A stretch of DNA of 64,000 nucleotides from Candidatus Peregrinibacteria bacterium. Its GTDB lineage: Bacteria; Patescibacteriota; Gracilibacteria; UBA1369; 2-02-FULL-48-14. A program made the translations under genes and the position numbers. Every line of letters begins with the position of its first letter. The first letter of the stretch is position 1. This document shows, one piece after another, positions 8,705 to 15,795 of this stretch. Under the pieces are notes generated by a model. The model was not told where the DNA came from and searched no databases. It saw only the letters and a list, made by a program, of their open reading frames with translations. Location of the stretch: the NCBI GenBank assembly GCA_018658105.1, contig JABHVW010000014.1:53098-117097 (forward strand). The letters are read 5' to 3'.

Positions 8705-8926
8705 ATGGCTACCTCAAAAAAACGAATAATGGTTAGTTTACCCGATGATGTAGATGCAGCACTTGTGCATTTGGCTGATAGGGATGGAGTTCCGACTGCA
8801 ACGAAAGCAGCTTATCTTATCAAACTTGCTATTGAAGTGGATGAAGATACAGTTTGGGATGAAATTGCTTCTAAACGTGACAATAAAAATACTAAATTTG
8901 TATCCCATGATGAAGCATGGGCATGA
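8705..8926 (+). CDS. Ribbon-helix-helix antitoxin
   Basis: A 73-residue antitoxin of a type II toxin-antitoxin pair. The N-terminal strand KKRIMVSLPDDVDAALVHLA followed by a short helix is a MetJ/Arc-type DNA-binding fold. The C-terminal part (VWDEIASKRDNKNTKFVSHDEAW) would wrap the toxin. It overlaps the RelE-like toxin gene, the normal order for such modules, so autorepression by the complex at its own promoter is expected. TTGCAA (8663-8668) followed by a TATGTA/TATTTA-like box upstream is a plausible promoter. Confidence 0.85.
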   Translation: MATSKKRIMVSLPDDVDAALVHLADRDGVPTATKAAYLIKLAIEVDEDTVWDEIASKRDNKNTKFVSHDEAWA

Positions 8927-9201
8927 CATTTGTAATTCAGTATGCAGAAGAAGTGGTAAAGGAAGATATACCTAAATTGTCTTCTGATGTTAAAAAACGT
9001 ATTAGAGTTGCAATTGAAAAGAAACTTACTACTGAACCTGAGAAATTTGGAAAACCTTTAAGAAAATCTCTAAAAGGATATAGAAAATTGAGAGTAGGGA
9101 ATTACAGAGTGATTTTTAGGATTGAGAAAAAACTAATAAAGATTTTTGCCATTGGGCACAGGTCAGTGATTTATGGGGATGCGCAGAAACGGTTGAATTG
9201 A
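8917..9201 (+). CDS. RelE/ParE-family toxin
   Basis: A 94-residue toxin of the RelE/ParE fold, most likely a ribosome-dependent mRNA interferase. The conserved block KLRVGNYRVIFRIEKK and the C-terminal IFAIGHRSVIY match the family core strands with basic residues. An ATG at 8923 overlaps the antitoxin stop as ATGA and is the other possible start. The second module in this window (9644-9925) has a clearly similar toxin but an unrelated antitoxin. A tRNA-like repeat begins 1 base after the stop. Confidence 0.85.
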   Translation: MGMTFVIQYAEEVVKEDIPKLSSDVKKRIRVAIEKKLTTEPEKFGKPLRKSLKGYRKLRVGNYRVIFRIEKKLIKIFAIGHRSVIYGDAQKRLN

Positions 9202-9202
9202 G

Positions 9203-9368
9203 TTGGCTCCTCAAGTTGGACGCACGCTCTGCGTACTATTTCATCCGACTCACTTCGTCGTACGGGCTCTACCTGCTCAATCAGTCGCTAAGCTCCCTAT
9301 TCGCAGCTAGGTCTAGCACACTTTCTCTCTTCGGTCGTCGTTCATCGCATGCTCTAGCAATTAGAACT
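9203..9368 (+). repeat. tRNA-Asn-like repeat A, split by a 135-bp G+C-richer insert
   Basis: The first 22 bases (9203-9224) match 10648-10669 at 21 of 22 positions (GGCTCCYCAAGTTGGACGCA). The following ATTAGAAC, which directly adjoins it at 10670, appears here only at 9360-9367. So this copy holds an insert of about 135 bp flanked by GCA at both sides. The insert is richer in G+C, with small palindromes such as CGACtcacttcGTCG, and I see no convincing gene in it. Confidence 0.6.
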
Positions 9369-9388
9369 AGTATTTTATGCCACTGCGT

Positions 9389-9396
9389 GATATAAT
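9389..9396 (+). promoter_or_regulatory. Extended -10 promoter of the second toxin-antitoxin pair
   Basis: TGaTATAAT, with the hexamer at 9391-9396, lies 27 bases before the antitoxin ATG. There is no clear -35 box, which suits an extended -10 promoter. Confidence 0.6.
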
Positions 9397-9423
9397 GAAT
9401 GCAGAATTACTTATTTTCTTATT

Positions 9424-9654
9424 ATGAATAAAGTTTTGCAATCAACTAGTCGTGGGCAGGTTACTCTTCCAAAAAACTGGAGAGATCAATTTGATACAAA
9501 TTATTTTGAAGCTAATTTTGATGGGGAAGTTTTGACTTTGAAACCTCTTAAACAAGGTAAATCTTTTAAGGGTACAGTTGAATCTTCTTGGAAGGAATAT
9601 AAAAATGGTGAATATGTGGCAAGTGATGCGTTAATGGAGGAGTATGGATTATAA
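9424..9654 (+). CDS. AbrB/SpoVT-like antitoxin
   Basis: A 76-residue swapped-hairpin (AbrB-type) DNA-binding protein. The N-terminal VLQSTSRGQVTLPKNWRDQF is the family signature. The C-terminal half (SSWKEYKNGEYVASDALMEEYG) would mask the toxin. It overlaps the downstream toxin gene by 11 bases, as expected for a translationally coupled antitoxin-toxin pair. Confidence 0.85.
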   Translation: MNKVLQSTSRGQVTLPKNWRDQFDTNYFEANFDGEVLTLKPLKQGKSFKGTVESSWKEYKNGEYVASDALMEEYGL

Positions 9655-9925
9655 AGTGGTTTATACTAAGTTATCTCAAAAAGATTTAAGGGGTTTGGAT
9701 CGATCTGTTGTTCAAAGGATATTGAAAAAGGTAGATGAGTTTTCTCAACTTGATGAGCCTTTGGTAAAAGCGAAGAAGCTCAAAGGTTTTGAAATAGATA
9801 CATACAGATTTAGGGTGGGGAATTATCGAGTGGTTTTTCGTTTAGACCCTAAAAGTCAAAAGTTGGTAATACTTGTTGTTTTGAGAGTAGCTCATCGTAA
9901 AGATATCTATGACAAGAACGTTTAA
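9644..9925 (+). CDS. RelE/ParE-family toxin
   Basis: A 93-residue RelE-type toxin. The core RFRVGNYRVVFRLDP resembles RKLRVGNYRVIFRIEK of the toxin at 8917-9201, so the two toxins are related although their antitoxins belong to different DNA-binding folds. The C-terminal VVLRVAHRKDIYD carries the basic/aromatic residues of the active face. Its stop codon (9923-9925) is immediately followed by tRNA-like repeat B. Confidence 0.85.
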   Translation: MDYKVVYTKLSQKDLRGLDRSVVQRILKKVDEFSQLDEPLVKAKKLKGFEIDTYRFRVGNYRVVFRLDPKSQKLVILVVLRVAHRKDIYDKNV

Positions 9926-9978
9926 TTGGCTCCCCGTAGTCAGTGGTTTGCACCGCACCGGGCTTTGCCCTCCCGGCA
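9926..9978 (+). repeat. tRNA-Asn-like repeat B plus dispersed 20-bp palindromic repeat
   Basis: TTGGCTCCCC (9926-9935) matches repeat C and the end of tRNA-Asn. It runs into the 16-bp direct repeat also seen at 8628. It then meets a G+C-rich 20-mer at 9959-9978 whose reverse complement occurs exactly at 16070-16089, beside the tRNA-Gln cassette. Confidence 0.6.
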
Positions 9979-9995
9979 TAAACGAACTTGTTGTA

Positions 9996-10544
9996 TTACA
10001 TTTGAAGCCTCAAAACTAGACTGCTTAGTGCAGCTATTGTCAGTGCAGTACCTGCGATTGAATCAGATTTGATGAATGAGGAATTACTTTTTTTTGATCC
10101 GTAAATTATTAATAGCCCGAATACGCTTACTGTTATTAACCCAATGATGTGCAAAGAGATATTTTGACTTATTCCAATTAATATCCAAAATATAATTGCA
10201 GTTTCTATGCTTGAAAATATTAGGTGAGTCCAACCAGCAAAGTTGAGTTTTTTTGTTTTCTTCCCAAAGAGGTGGCCTGTCTGACCAATGTTATTCCTTG
10301 ACCAAAAAAAATGCATTCCAGTGTTTGCAAGAATGCTGACGGCGATTACTAGGAAAATGATTGGGGTGACTACTACTGCATAGAGAAAAATGCTGTTTAT
10401 GATCAAAAATATCCAGTCGCCTTTGTAGCAAGTCCAGTGATTTTTAAATTCATGGAGGAGGTTTTGTCTTTTTGATGACTTATATTGAAAATACCAACTG
10501 AGAAGTGGTAGTGAGGTTAGTATGATACTTAGAGTGAGGGTCAT
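9996..10544 (-). CDS. Hypothetical membrane protein
   Basis: An unrecognised 182-residue protein with about five hydrophobic segments (start, 45-75, 105-130, 135-150, 160-180). A hydrophilic loop (FKNHWTCYKGDW) and a basic loop (GKKTKKLN) lie between them. No signature residue or family is recognised. It is the only gene of the minus strand inside the accessory stretch and sits between tRNA-like repeats B and C as a one-gene segment. Confidence 0.6.
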   Translation of the reverse strand: MTLTLSIILTSLPLLSWYFQYKSSKRQNLLHEFKNHWTCYKGDWIFLIINSIFLYAVVVTPIIFLVIAVSILANTGMHFFWSRNNIGQTGHLFGKKTKKLNFAGWTHLIFSSIETAIIFWILIGISQNISLHIIGLITVSVFGLLIIYGSKKSNSSFIKSDSIAGTALTIAALSSLVLRLQM

Positions 10545-10647
10545 GATGGAAGTATAGCAGTTGTTTCTAACAGGCTAAAAGTTCGCATCCAGTCTGGGTG
10601 GATGCTTTTTGAAGGGTGCTGCTAACCTGCTAAATTGCCGAAAATGT

Positions 10648-10680
10648 TTGGCTCCCCAAGTTGGACGCAATTAGAACCGC
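10648..10680 (+). repeat. tRNA-Asn-like repeat C
   Basis: Read on the minus strand, this ends with a segment close to the T-arm and acceptor 3' strand of tRNA-Asn, having GGTTCTAAT...CCAA...GGGGAGCCA where the gene has GGTTCGAATCCAA...GGGGGAGCCA. It differs by a few inserted bases, so it looks like a decayed tRNA 3' fragment in the same orientation as the tRNA at 11997. Confidence 0.55.
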
Positions 10681-10743
10681 ACTGATAGTTGAAGCGGTCT
10701 AGTTCTTTTAGAAGAAGCGAAATAGATAATGTACTATGGGTTC

Positions 10744-11943
10744 ATGACTTCACAAGGTATAACCAAAGCTCAGTTACAATCTAATATTTGGAAGTTTTAC
10801 CTCTTTCATCCTATTGGGGTAGCGATTGGCATGGCGATTCCTGTCATTGTCTTGTTTTGGCAAGATAATGGGCTAAGCCTCACTCAAGTGATGATTCTTC
10901 AGTCACTTTTTTCTATTATTTTGATCGCCTTTGAAGTGCCATCTGGATATCTGGCTGATGTTTATGGTCGTAAAAAAACCTTTACATGGTCAGCGGTATT
11001 TATTTTATCTTCTGTCATTGCGTATTCCATTGGGAGTGGCTTTTTGACATTCCTTATAAGTGAAAGTTTGATGGCAGTAGGGCTTTCGCTTTTATCTGGG
11101 GCGGATTCAGCTTTTTTGTATGACACTCTAAAACAGTTGGGGCGAGAAAAGGAATATAAACAAATATGGGGTAAGCGAATTTTCTATGGGGTTTTTCTCA
11201 TGGCAATTCTCAATTTGCTTGGTGGATGGCTTGCTTCATATGAACTTCGATATATTTGGTATGCAGCCATAATTCCAACTTTATTGATGTTACTGATGAG
11301 CTTTACACTTCATGAGCCAGAGCGAAGTAAGCTTATCTATAAGAAAGGTTACCTTCATACATTGAGAACTATCATTCATGAAGAAATCTTGAATAAGCCA
11401 AAGCTCAAGTGGCTTATTATCTACACGGGAATCACCTTTTCCTTTTTTCATGGAGCCTTTTGGTTTTATCAACCAATTTTTGAGATTACGGGCGTAGAGA
11501 TTGTTTATTATGGGGCTATTTTTGCTGGTTTCAATGTAGTCTCTGGACTTGTCTCCAGATATGCTTATCGAATCGAAAGTTTCATGGGGAAGAAGCTCAC
11601 TCTGATCTCATTGACTGTTTTGTCTGGTTTAGGAATCATACTTATGAGTCGTATTCTCTTTCTCTTCACTTTTCTATTTATTTTGCTGCATCAATTTGTT
11701 CGTGGGATGTATCATGTGGTGGTTTCTGATTACATTAATGAGCTTACAGATTCTTCGATTCGTGCAACTGTACTATCGGCTCAGAGTTTATTTGCGCGGT
11801 TTTTCTATGCCATGCTCATTCCATTTTTAGGTTTAGCTGCTGATATCTACTCAGTTCCTCAAATGCTCTTTGTTATGGGGATAACTGCTTTGGTGTCGGG
11901 AGGCATTGTTCTCTTGGGACTTCATCGCTATAAATTGGTGTAG
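10744..11943 (+). CDS. MFS transporter
   Basis: A major-facilitator permease of about 400 residues with 12 predicted transmembrane helices. The motif A loop between helices 2 and 3 (GYLADVYGRKK) is intact, and the N-terminal half shows an FEVPSGYLAD pattern typical of drug or sugar-efflux-like MFS. An ATG at 10729 is also in frame. I chose 10744 because TACTAT (10732-10737) lies exactly 6 bases before it. The substrate is unknown. The gene lies directly 3' of tRNA-Asn behind a tRNA-like repeat, so it was probably acquired. Confidence 0.85.
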   Translation: MTSQGITKAQLQSNIWKFYLFHPIGVAIGMAIPVIVLFWQDNGLSLTQVMILQSLFSIILIAFEVPSGYLADVYGRKKTFTWSAVFILSSVIAYSIGSGFLTFLISESLMAVGLSLLSGADSAFLYDTLKQLGREKEYKQIWGKRIFYGVFLMAILNLLGGWLASYELRYIWYAAIIPTLLMLLMSFTLHEPERSKLIYKKGYLHTLRTIIHEEILNKPKLKWLIIYTGITFSFFHGAFWFYQPIFEITGVEIVYYGAIFAGFNVVSGLVSRYAYRIESFMGKKLTLISLTVLSGLGIILMSRILFLFTFLFILLHQFVRGMYHVVVSDYINELTDSSIRATVLSAQSLFARFFYAMLIPFLGLAADIYSVPQMLFVMGITALVSGGIVLLGLHRYKLV

Positions 11944-11996
11944 AAAAGTTCCACCATCCAACTTGGCTATGATCGATTTTAACCCGTAAAAAAGTA

Positions 11997-12071
11997 TGGC
12001 TCCCCCGATTGGATTCGAACCAATGACCCATTGATTAACAGTCAATTGCTCTACCACTGAGCTACAGGGGA
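11997..12071 (-). tRNA. tRNA-Asn (GTT)
   Basis: A 75-base cloverleaf with an encoded CCA. The acceptor TCCCCTG pairs with CGGGGGA (one G-T pair). The D arm contains AGCTCAGTGGTAGAGC. The anticodon stem ATTGA/TCAAT encloses CTGTTAA, giving anticodon GTT. The T arm is ATTGG-TTCGAAT-CCAAT. Its 3' end faces the accessory genes at lower coordinates. Confidence 0.97.
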
Positions 12072-12160
12072 ATAGTGGTGTGCCCTTTTGGGCGCGTGCG
12101 TGATCAAAAAGAACGCAGCAGGATTATAGCGAAGGGCAGGGCGGCTCGCAAGCTGAACTG

Positions 12161-13348
12161 TTATTCTGCTGGGCTGATCTCTACTTTCCAAATTTCGCGG
12201 CTTACGAATTGGCTCTTTCTTTCGAAGAAAAGGGAAGGGCGTTCGTGGTCGCTTATTGGGATGACTTTTGTGTATTTGTCTAGAATTTCTGGTAGTCGTG
12301 GGAGGAAATATCTTTCGTTTTTGTCTCGGTGATATGGGGCAGTGAAAACCATGATGGTTTTTTCTTTGACTACTTTTTTGAAATTGCTGAAAAAATCTTC
12401 GTAAAGCGTTTCAACTTCTCTTTGTACTTTTGGCCTTTCTAATTCGGTTAATTCTTTTGTGAGCATTGGGCCGAGCCAAGTTTCTGTGACGATGCTTGTA
12501 TTTGCTGGGATTTGATCGGCGGTGAGTTTTGTTGCGTCTGCTTCGAAAAGTTTATATTTTGGCAGGTTGCCGACTTGCCTTTGTGTGAGAAGCCATTTTA
12601 GATTAACTTCGCTGTCTTCAACCATTTGTTTAACTAGATCTGAGCCGGTGGCTTCGTAGCCCATAAGGAGTGCTTCTTGTAAAACTGTTCCGCTTCCGCA
12701 AAATGGGTCGAAGATTGTTGAGCCTTTTTCTGCTTGTGCGAGGTTAATTAGGATTTGTGCGAGTTTTGGCGGGAACATGCCGTTTTTTGCACTTTTGGAT
12801 GGGCGTTCATAGTCGCGCTCGCTGTACCATTCGAAATTTTGAATTGCGACTGTGTGGCTTAAATACCATCTTTTATCTGCTTGGAACAAATGAAGTTCCA
12901 TTGCGTTGCTCTTGAGCAGTTTTTGGTGCCAAGCTTGAACTGAGCTGAGATTTTGAAAGTCTTTATTAACAAATCGTACATTGCCAGTTGCTTTCAGCTT
13001 TTTTTTAGATCCAATTAAGACATTTTTCAGGACTTTTTCAGATTTGGGGTGCATACTTAGTCCATAGCGGAATTTTCCTTCATGTTTACTTTTTGCCTCG
13101 CTTATGGCTTTTACTACCCACTCTTCAAAATTTAATGGCATACGAGAAGGGCCAGACTGAATTACTTCTGTAATTCTAACTGTGCTTCCCATTCTGCTTA
13201 GTAATTCTACTGGATCTGGAATTTCTGCCTCAACGAGGAAGCCATCTTTTACTTCTTCTTTAATTACGTCGCCAAGTATTGCTTCGATTTCTATTCGAGC
13301 TAAACCTTTGGCGTGACCTGTTTGAAATATGAAATTTTTGCTAGTCAT
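12161..13348 (-). CDS. TRM11/TrmG10-like RNA guanine-N2 methyltransferase
   Basis: A 395-residue S-adenosylmethionine-dependent methyltransferase of the UPF0020 group, which methylates guanosine in tRNA or rRNA. The N-terminal 150 residues look like a THUMP-type RNA-binding region. The catalytic half carries motif I in IFDPFCGSGTVLQEALLMGY and a second acidic motif in YEATGSDL. The usual catalytic D/N-P-P-Y is replaced by the less typical TETWLGP, so the target atom is not certain. It is transcribed towards tRNA-Asn, which lies 89 bases downstream. Confidence 0.85.
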   Translation of the reverse strand: MTSKNFIFQTGHAKGLARIEIEAILGDVIKEEVKDGFLVEAEIPDPVELLSRMGSTVRITEVIQSGPSRMPLNFEEWVVKAISEAKSKHEGKFRYGLSMHPKSEKVLKNVLIGSKKKLKATGNVRFVNKDFQNLSSVQAWHQKLLKSNAMELHLFQADKRWYLSHTVAIQNFEWYSERDYERPSKSAKNGMFPPKLAQILINLAQAEKGSTIFDPFCGSGTVLQEALLMGYEATGSDLVKQMVEDSEVNLKWLLTQRQVGNLPKYKLFEADATKLTADQIPANTSIVTETWLGPMLTKELTELERPKVQREVETLYEDFFSNFKKVVKEKTIMVFTAPYHRDKNERYFLPRLPEILDKYTKVIPISDHERPSLFFERKSQFVSREIWKVEISPAE

Positions 13349-13449
13349 TTTGATTCTTTTTACGTTATTAACTTCGGGCCTTTATCTGAAAGTGTGGGTA
13401 GGGTACCACAATCGGCCGACTATGGAAGTGATTTATGGCTTAAGTCTGC

Positions 13450-13477
13450 TTGATGATGGGCTGCTTCGTGATAAAGT
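13450..13477 (+). promoter_or_regulatory. Probable ssb promoter
   Basis: TTGATG (13450-13455), a 16-base spacer and TAAAGT (13472-13477) preceded by TGa. It would give a leader of about 17 bases ending in TATATT directly before the ATG. Confidence 0.5.
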
Positions 13478-13500
13478 GTAGTCCACTTAACATCTATATT

Positions 13501-13998
13501 ATGGCTTTCTCACTGAATCGTTCACAAATTATTGGTAATGTAACTCGCGATCCTGAGGTTCGGCAGACGAGCAGTGGGCAATCTGTGGCTAGTTTTAGTG
13601 TGGCTACGAATAGGGTGTGGAAAGATCGAACGACAGGTGACAGGCAAGAGCAGGCTGATTTTCACAATATTGTGGCATGGGGCAAGCTTGCTGAAATTGT
13701 TAGCCAATATGTTAAGAAGGGTAGAAAAATTTATGTTGAAGGTAGAATGCAAACTCGTGATTGGACTGGGGAAGATGGTGTGAAGCGTTACAGAACTGAG
13801 ATTGTGGCGGAGAATGTTATTCTTCTTGATAGGGCTGGTGCGCCGGTTGAAGGTGGTGCGAAGTTTGAAAGAACTCCAAATAGCGCTGCTGTTAGTTCAC
13901 CTGCTGCATCTGCTGCGCCTGATGCGACTGTTGGGTCCAAGGCTGCTGCGGCTCCTGTAGCTGCTGATGAAGTTTCCATTGATGATCTTCCATTTTAG
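13501..13998 (+). CDS. ssb: Single-stranded DNA-binding protein
   Basis: A 165-residue SSB with an N-terminal OB fold (residues 1-110; NRSQIIGNVTRDPEVRQTSSG, then ADFHNIVAWGKLAE and KGRKIYVEGRMQTRDW). A flexible Ala/Pro/Val-rich linker and the acidic tip SIDDLPF follow, the latter recruiting replication and repair partners. A longer reading from 13450 exists, but the conserved start MAFSLNRSQIIGNV begins here. The start is preceded by the TATATTATG context seen at several strongly expressed genes in this window. The DUF1622 gene follows 18 bases later. Confidence 0.95.
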   Translation: MAFSLNRSQIIGNVTRDPEVRQTSSGQSVASFSVATNRVWKDRTTGDRQEQADFHNIVAWGKLAEIVSQYVKKGRKIYVEGRMQTRDWTGEDGVKRYRTEIVAENVILLDRAGAPVEGGAKFERTPNSAAVSSPAASAAPDATVGSKAAAAPVAADEVSIDDLPF

Positions 13999-14016
13999 GA
14001 TTATATTTAGTGCGTT

Positions 14017-14379
14017 ATGCCACTAGATTCATATATTCAACAGCTCGGAGATATTATCGCTTATATTGGTGTGCTTGTTGTTTTGATAGGTGTAATTATT
14101 ACGATTGGCCGCTTGGTGCATTTTTTTGCAACGGGTTTTGATGAAGAATATTCCAAAAAGTTGCGTCATGCACTTATGGTTTATTTATCTTTAGGTTTAG
14201 ACTTTTTGATTGCTAAAGATGTGATTATTACTCTCTTGCTTGAAGAGGGGGACTATCGCTCAATTATTCAGTTGGCAGTTGTGATCTTTATTAGGATACT
14301 ACTGAGTTATTTTGTGCATCTTGAAGAAGGTTCACTGCATGGATTTACTCCTGCGAAGAAAAAGAAAAGAAAACGCTAA
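14017..14379 (+). CDS. DUF1622-family membrane protein
   Basis: A 120-residue inner-membrane protein with three hydrophobic segments, the second one carrying the family block LRHALMVYLSLGLDFLIAKDVI. The basic tail (TPAKKKKRKR) is on the cytoplasmic side by the positive-inside rule. The family's function is unknown. It is probably co-transcribed with ssb and overlaps the convergent thioredoxin-like lipoprotein gene by 4 bases at its end. Confidence 0.85.
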   Translation: MPLDSYIQQLGDIIAYIGVLVVLIGVIITIGRLVHFFATGFDEEYSKKLRHALMVYLSLGLDFLIAKDVIITLLLEEGDYRSIIQLAVVIFIRILLSYFVHLEEGSLHGFTPAKKKKRKR

Positions 14380-14774
14380 TCTGCTAAGTTGCCTTGAATG
14401 AATTCTAGGAAAGTGTCTTTTTTGAATATGCCTGGCCCTATGACTCGGGCTTCTTCTTCGTTTCCGTTTGGAATATATACGTACATGGATTGTTGGAAAA
14501 TGTCGAAGCGTGCTCGCATTTCTGTGTCTGAGTCGTAATCAATCTGGATAAGTACTAGGTTTGAGTTTTGTTCTTCTGTGATGGCATCTTCAATGTGCGG
14601 CTGATTGGCGCGGCAAATTGTGCACCAAGGTGCGTAGAAATCCAGAAAGATATCTTTTTCGGCGGCGATTGCTGCTTGATAGTTATTTGCTGTTTCGGCG
14701 GGATCTTGAACTGTTGTTGTGTTGCAAGCACTGAAAAGTAGTAGTGCTGTGAGCGTGAGTAGTATTTTTTTCAT
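14376..14774 (-). CDS. Thioredoxin-like lipoprotein
   Basis: A 132-residue extracytoplasmic thioredoxin-fold protein. The lipobox LFSAC (Cys17) follows a classic signal peptide. The active site is WCTIC, with the thioredoxin FYAPW lead-in. It lacks the usual cis-Pro in its normal form (QSMYVYIPNG). It would reduce or isomerise disulfides on the outside of the membrane. A second lipoprotein of the same design (WCPTC) is encoded at 22705-23217. On the minus strand TAAAAT (14781-14786) lies exactly 6 bases before the ATG, so it is probably leaderless. Confidence 0.85.
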   Translation of the reverse strand: MKKILLTLTALLLFSACNTTTVQDPAETANNYQAAIAAEKDIFLDFYAPWCTICRANQPHIEDAITEEQNSNLVLIQIDYDSDTEMRARFDIFQQSMYVYIPNGNEEEARVIGPGIFKKDTFLEFIQGNLAD

Positions 14775-15113
14775 GGCTATATTTTACTCCAATAAAGTCA
14801 AGAGCGCTATTCATGGGGCACATGTCCTGCAGAATTGAGGACAGAGGTGTGCGTAGCGCTCTTGCGTAGACGTCTATCTCTCTTCTTCTCCTTTTGTTTT
14901 TATTTTTGTTTTTGATTATCTTGCGATAATTTTTGGTTCTTATCGGAACCGAGTTTAGATCTTTTTAGGGATCTGATGTGGAGTAGAGAGAGAGGCGGAC
15001 ATATAGTTTAGTTCTTTTTATGGATCTAAATTTATATATCCGCTCCCCTTCCTGCTCTATATTTCAACGGGGAAATGCGGTAAACTTACTGCAAATCTAA
15101 TTATTATAGCATT
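14775..15113. other. 339-bp intergenic region with dense inverted repeats (candidate structured RNA)
   Basis: No gene is seen. The region holds, in order: a hairpin with 11-bp perfect outer arms (14799-14809 with 14854-14864) and inner pairing (14818-14827 with 14839 onward); a pyrimidine-rich strand at 14873-14891 that can pair with the purine-rich 14978-14995; three small hairpins between those strands (ATTATC/GATAAT, GGTTC/GAACC, AGATC/GATCT); and a hairpin at 14995-15043 (GCGGA...TCCGC). This could be a structured RNA about 250 bases long, or several REP-like hairpins together. Confidence 0.45.
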
Positions 15114-15701
15114 TTGAGCGATTTAAGTCAAGCACCTGGAAAACTGGTTTTAATACTTGGGCCATCTGGTTCTGGTAAAGGAACGATCTTGCGAACATTG
15201 CGAGAGAGACATCCTGAATTTGTTTTTCCTTTGTCTTGTACTACGCGCGATCCGCGGCCAGGTGAAAAAGAGGGTGAAGTTTATTATTTTGTGACTAAGG
15301 AGGAATTTAAGGAGCGTATGGCCAATGAGGATTTTTTAGAGTGGGCAGTGGTACATGGTGAAAATTATTATGGAACTTTGAAAGATCATATTTTGGGGCC
15401 GATGGCTGAGGGCAAAGTTGTGATTCGTGAGGTTGATGTTCAGGGTTTGAGATCGATTCGGGAGTTGATTCCTCGTGAGCAGCTAGTTTCGATTTTTATT
15501 ACGGTGGATTCTTGGGAAACGCTGAGTGCGCGCATTTTGAAACGTAGTCCAATTGATGATGATGAGCTTGAAAGGCGACATCAGAGTTTTGTGAAGGAAA
15601 TGGAGTGGTCTAGGGAATGTGACAGGATGATTGAAAATGTTGAGGGTGAGGTGGAAAGTACGATTGAACAGGTTGAAGAGGCGATAGAAAAGATGGTATA
15701 A
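15114..15701 (+). CDS. gmk: Guanylate kinase
   Basis: Phosphorylates GMP to GDP with ATP in purine nucleotide synthesis. The 195 residues show the P-loop GPSGSGKGT, the GMP-binding SCTTRDPRPGEKEGEVYYF and the following REVDVQG. The start is a TTG; no upstream or nearby in-frame ATG fits the family N-terminus. TATTAT (15102-15107) lies 6 bases before that TTG, in keeping with the leaderless pattern elsewhere here. A tRNA-Gln gene follows 9 bases after the stop, so the two may be transcribed together. Confidence 0.95.
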   Translation: MSDLSQAPGKLVLILGPSGSGKGTILRTLRERHPEFVFPLSCTTRDPRPGEKEGEVYYFVTKEEFKERMANEDFLEWAVVHGENYYGTLKDHILGPMAEGKVVIREVDVQGLRSIRELIPREQLVSIFITVDSWETLSARILKRSPIDDDELERRHQSFVKEMEWSRECDRMIENVEGEVESTIEQVEEAIEKMV

Positions 15702-15710
15702 GTCCTTCGA

Positions 15711-15784
15711 TGGGGCGTGGCCAAGTGGTAAGGCATCGGTTTCTGGTACCGATATCGGGGGTTCGAATCCCTCCGCCCCAGCCA
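15711..15784 (+). tRNA. tRNA-Gln (CTG)
   Basis: A 74-base cloverleaf with encoded CCA. The acceptor TGGGGCG pairs with CGCCCCA. The anticodon stem TCGGT/ACCGA encloses TTCTGGT, giving CTG. The T arm is CGGGG-GTTCGAATCC-type. Its 17-base segment 15765-15781 is repeated exactly at 16097-16113. Confidence 0.95.
15765..15781 (+). repeat. 17-bp direct repeat at the tRNA-Gln 3' end (att-like, left)
   Basis: GAATCCCTCCGCCCCAG in the tRNA T arm and acceptor is identical to 16097-16113. The two copies bracket one small membrane-protein gene, as expected for an insertion at a tRNA 3' end. Confidence 0.75.
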
Positions 15785-15795
15785 ATACAAAAACT

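Noticed and set aside
9203..9368. Integron attC site
   Set aside because: GTTGGAC fits the GTTRRRY core, but I could not find the matching RYYYAAC partner with the expected inner pairing, and no intI gene is present. A tRNA 3'-end fragment explains the sequence better.
9198..9395. 65-codon open frame on the plus strand
   Set aside because: It lies entirely in the split tRNA-like repeat and its insert, has odd composition (Ser/Leu/Arg) and no promoter or family resemblance. I regard it as chance.
11851..12057. Minus-strand open frame over the end of the MFS gene
   Set aside because: Its first half is the translated tRNA-Asn gene and the rest is antisense to the transporter.
14775..15113. RNase P RNA, tmRNA or SRP RNA
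   Set aside because: Signature segments of these RNAs (GAGGAAAGTCC; the tRNA-like ends of tmRNA; GGAAGCA of the SRP loop) were not found on either strand.
15483..15790. Two minus-strand open frames at the end of gmk
   Set aside because: They are antisense to gmk and tRNA-Gln; the N-terminal residues come from the tRNA sequence.
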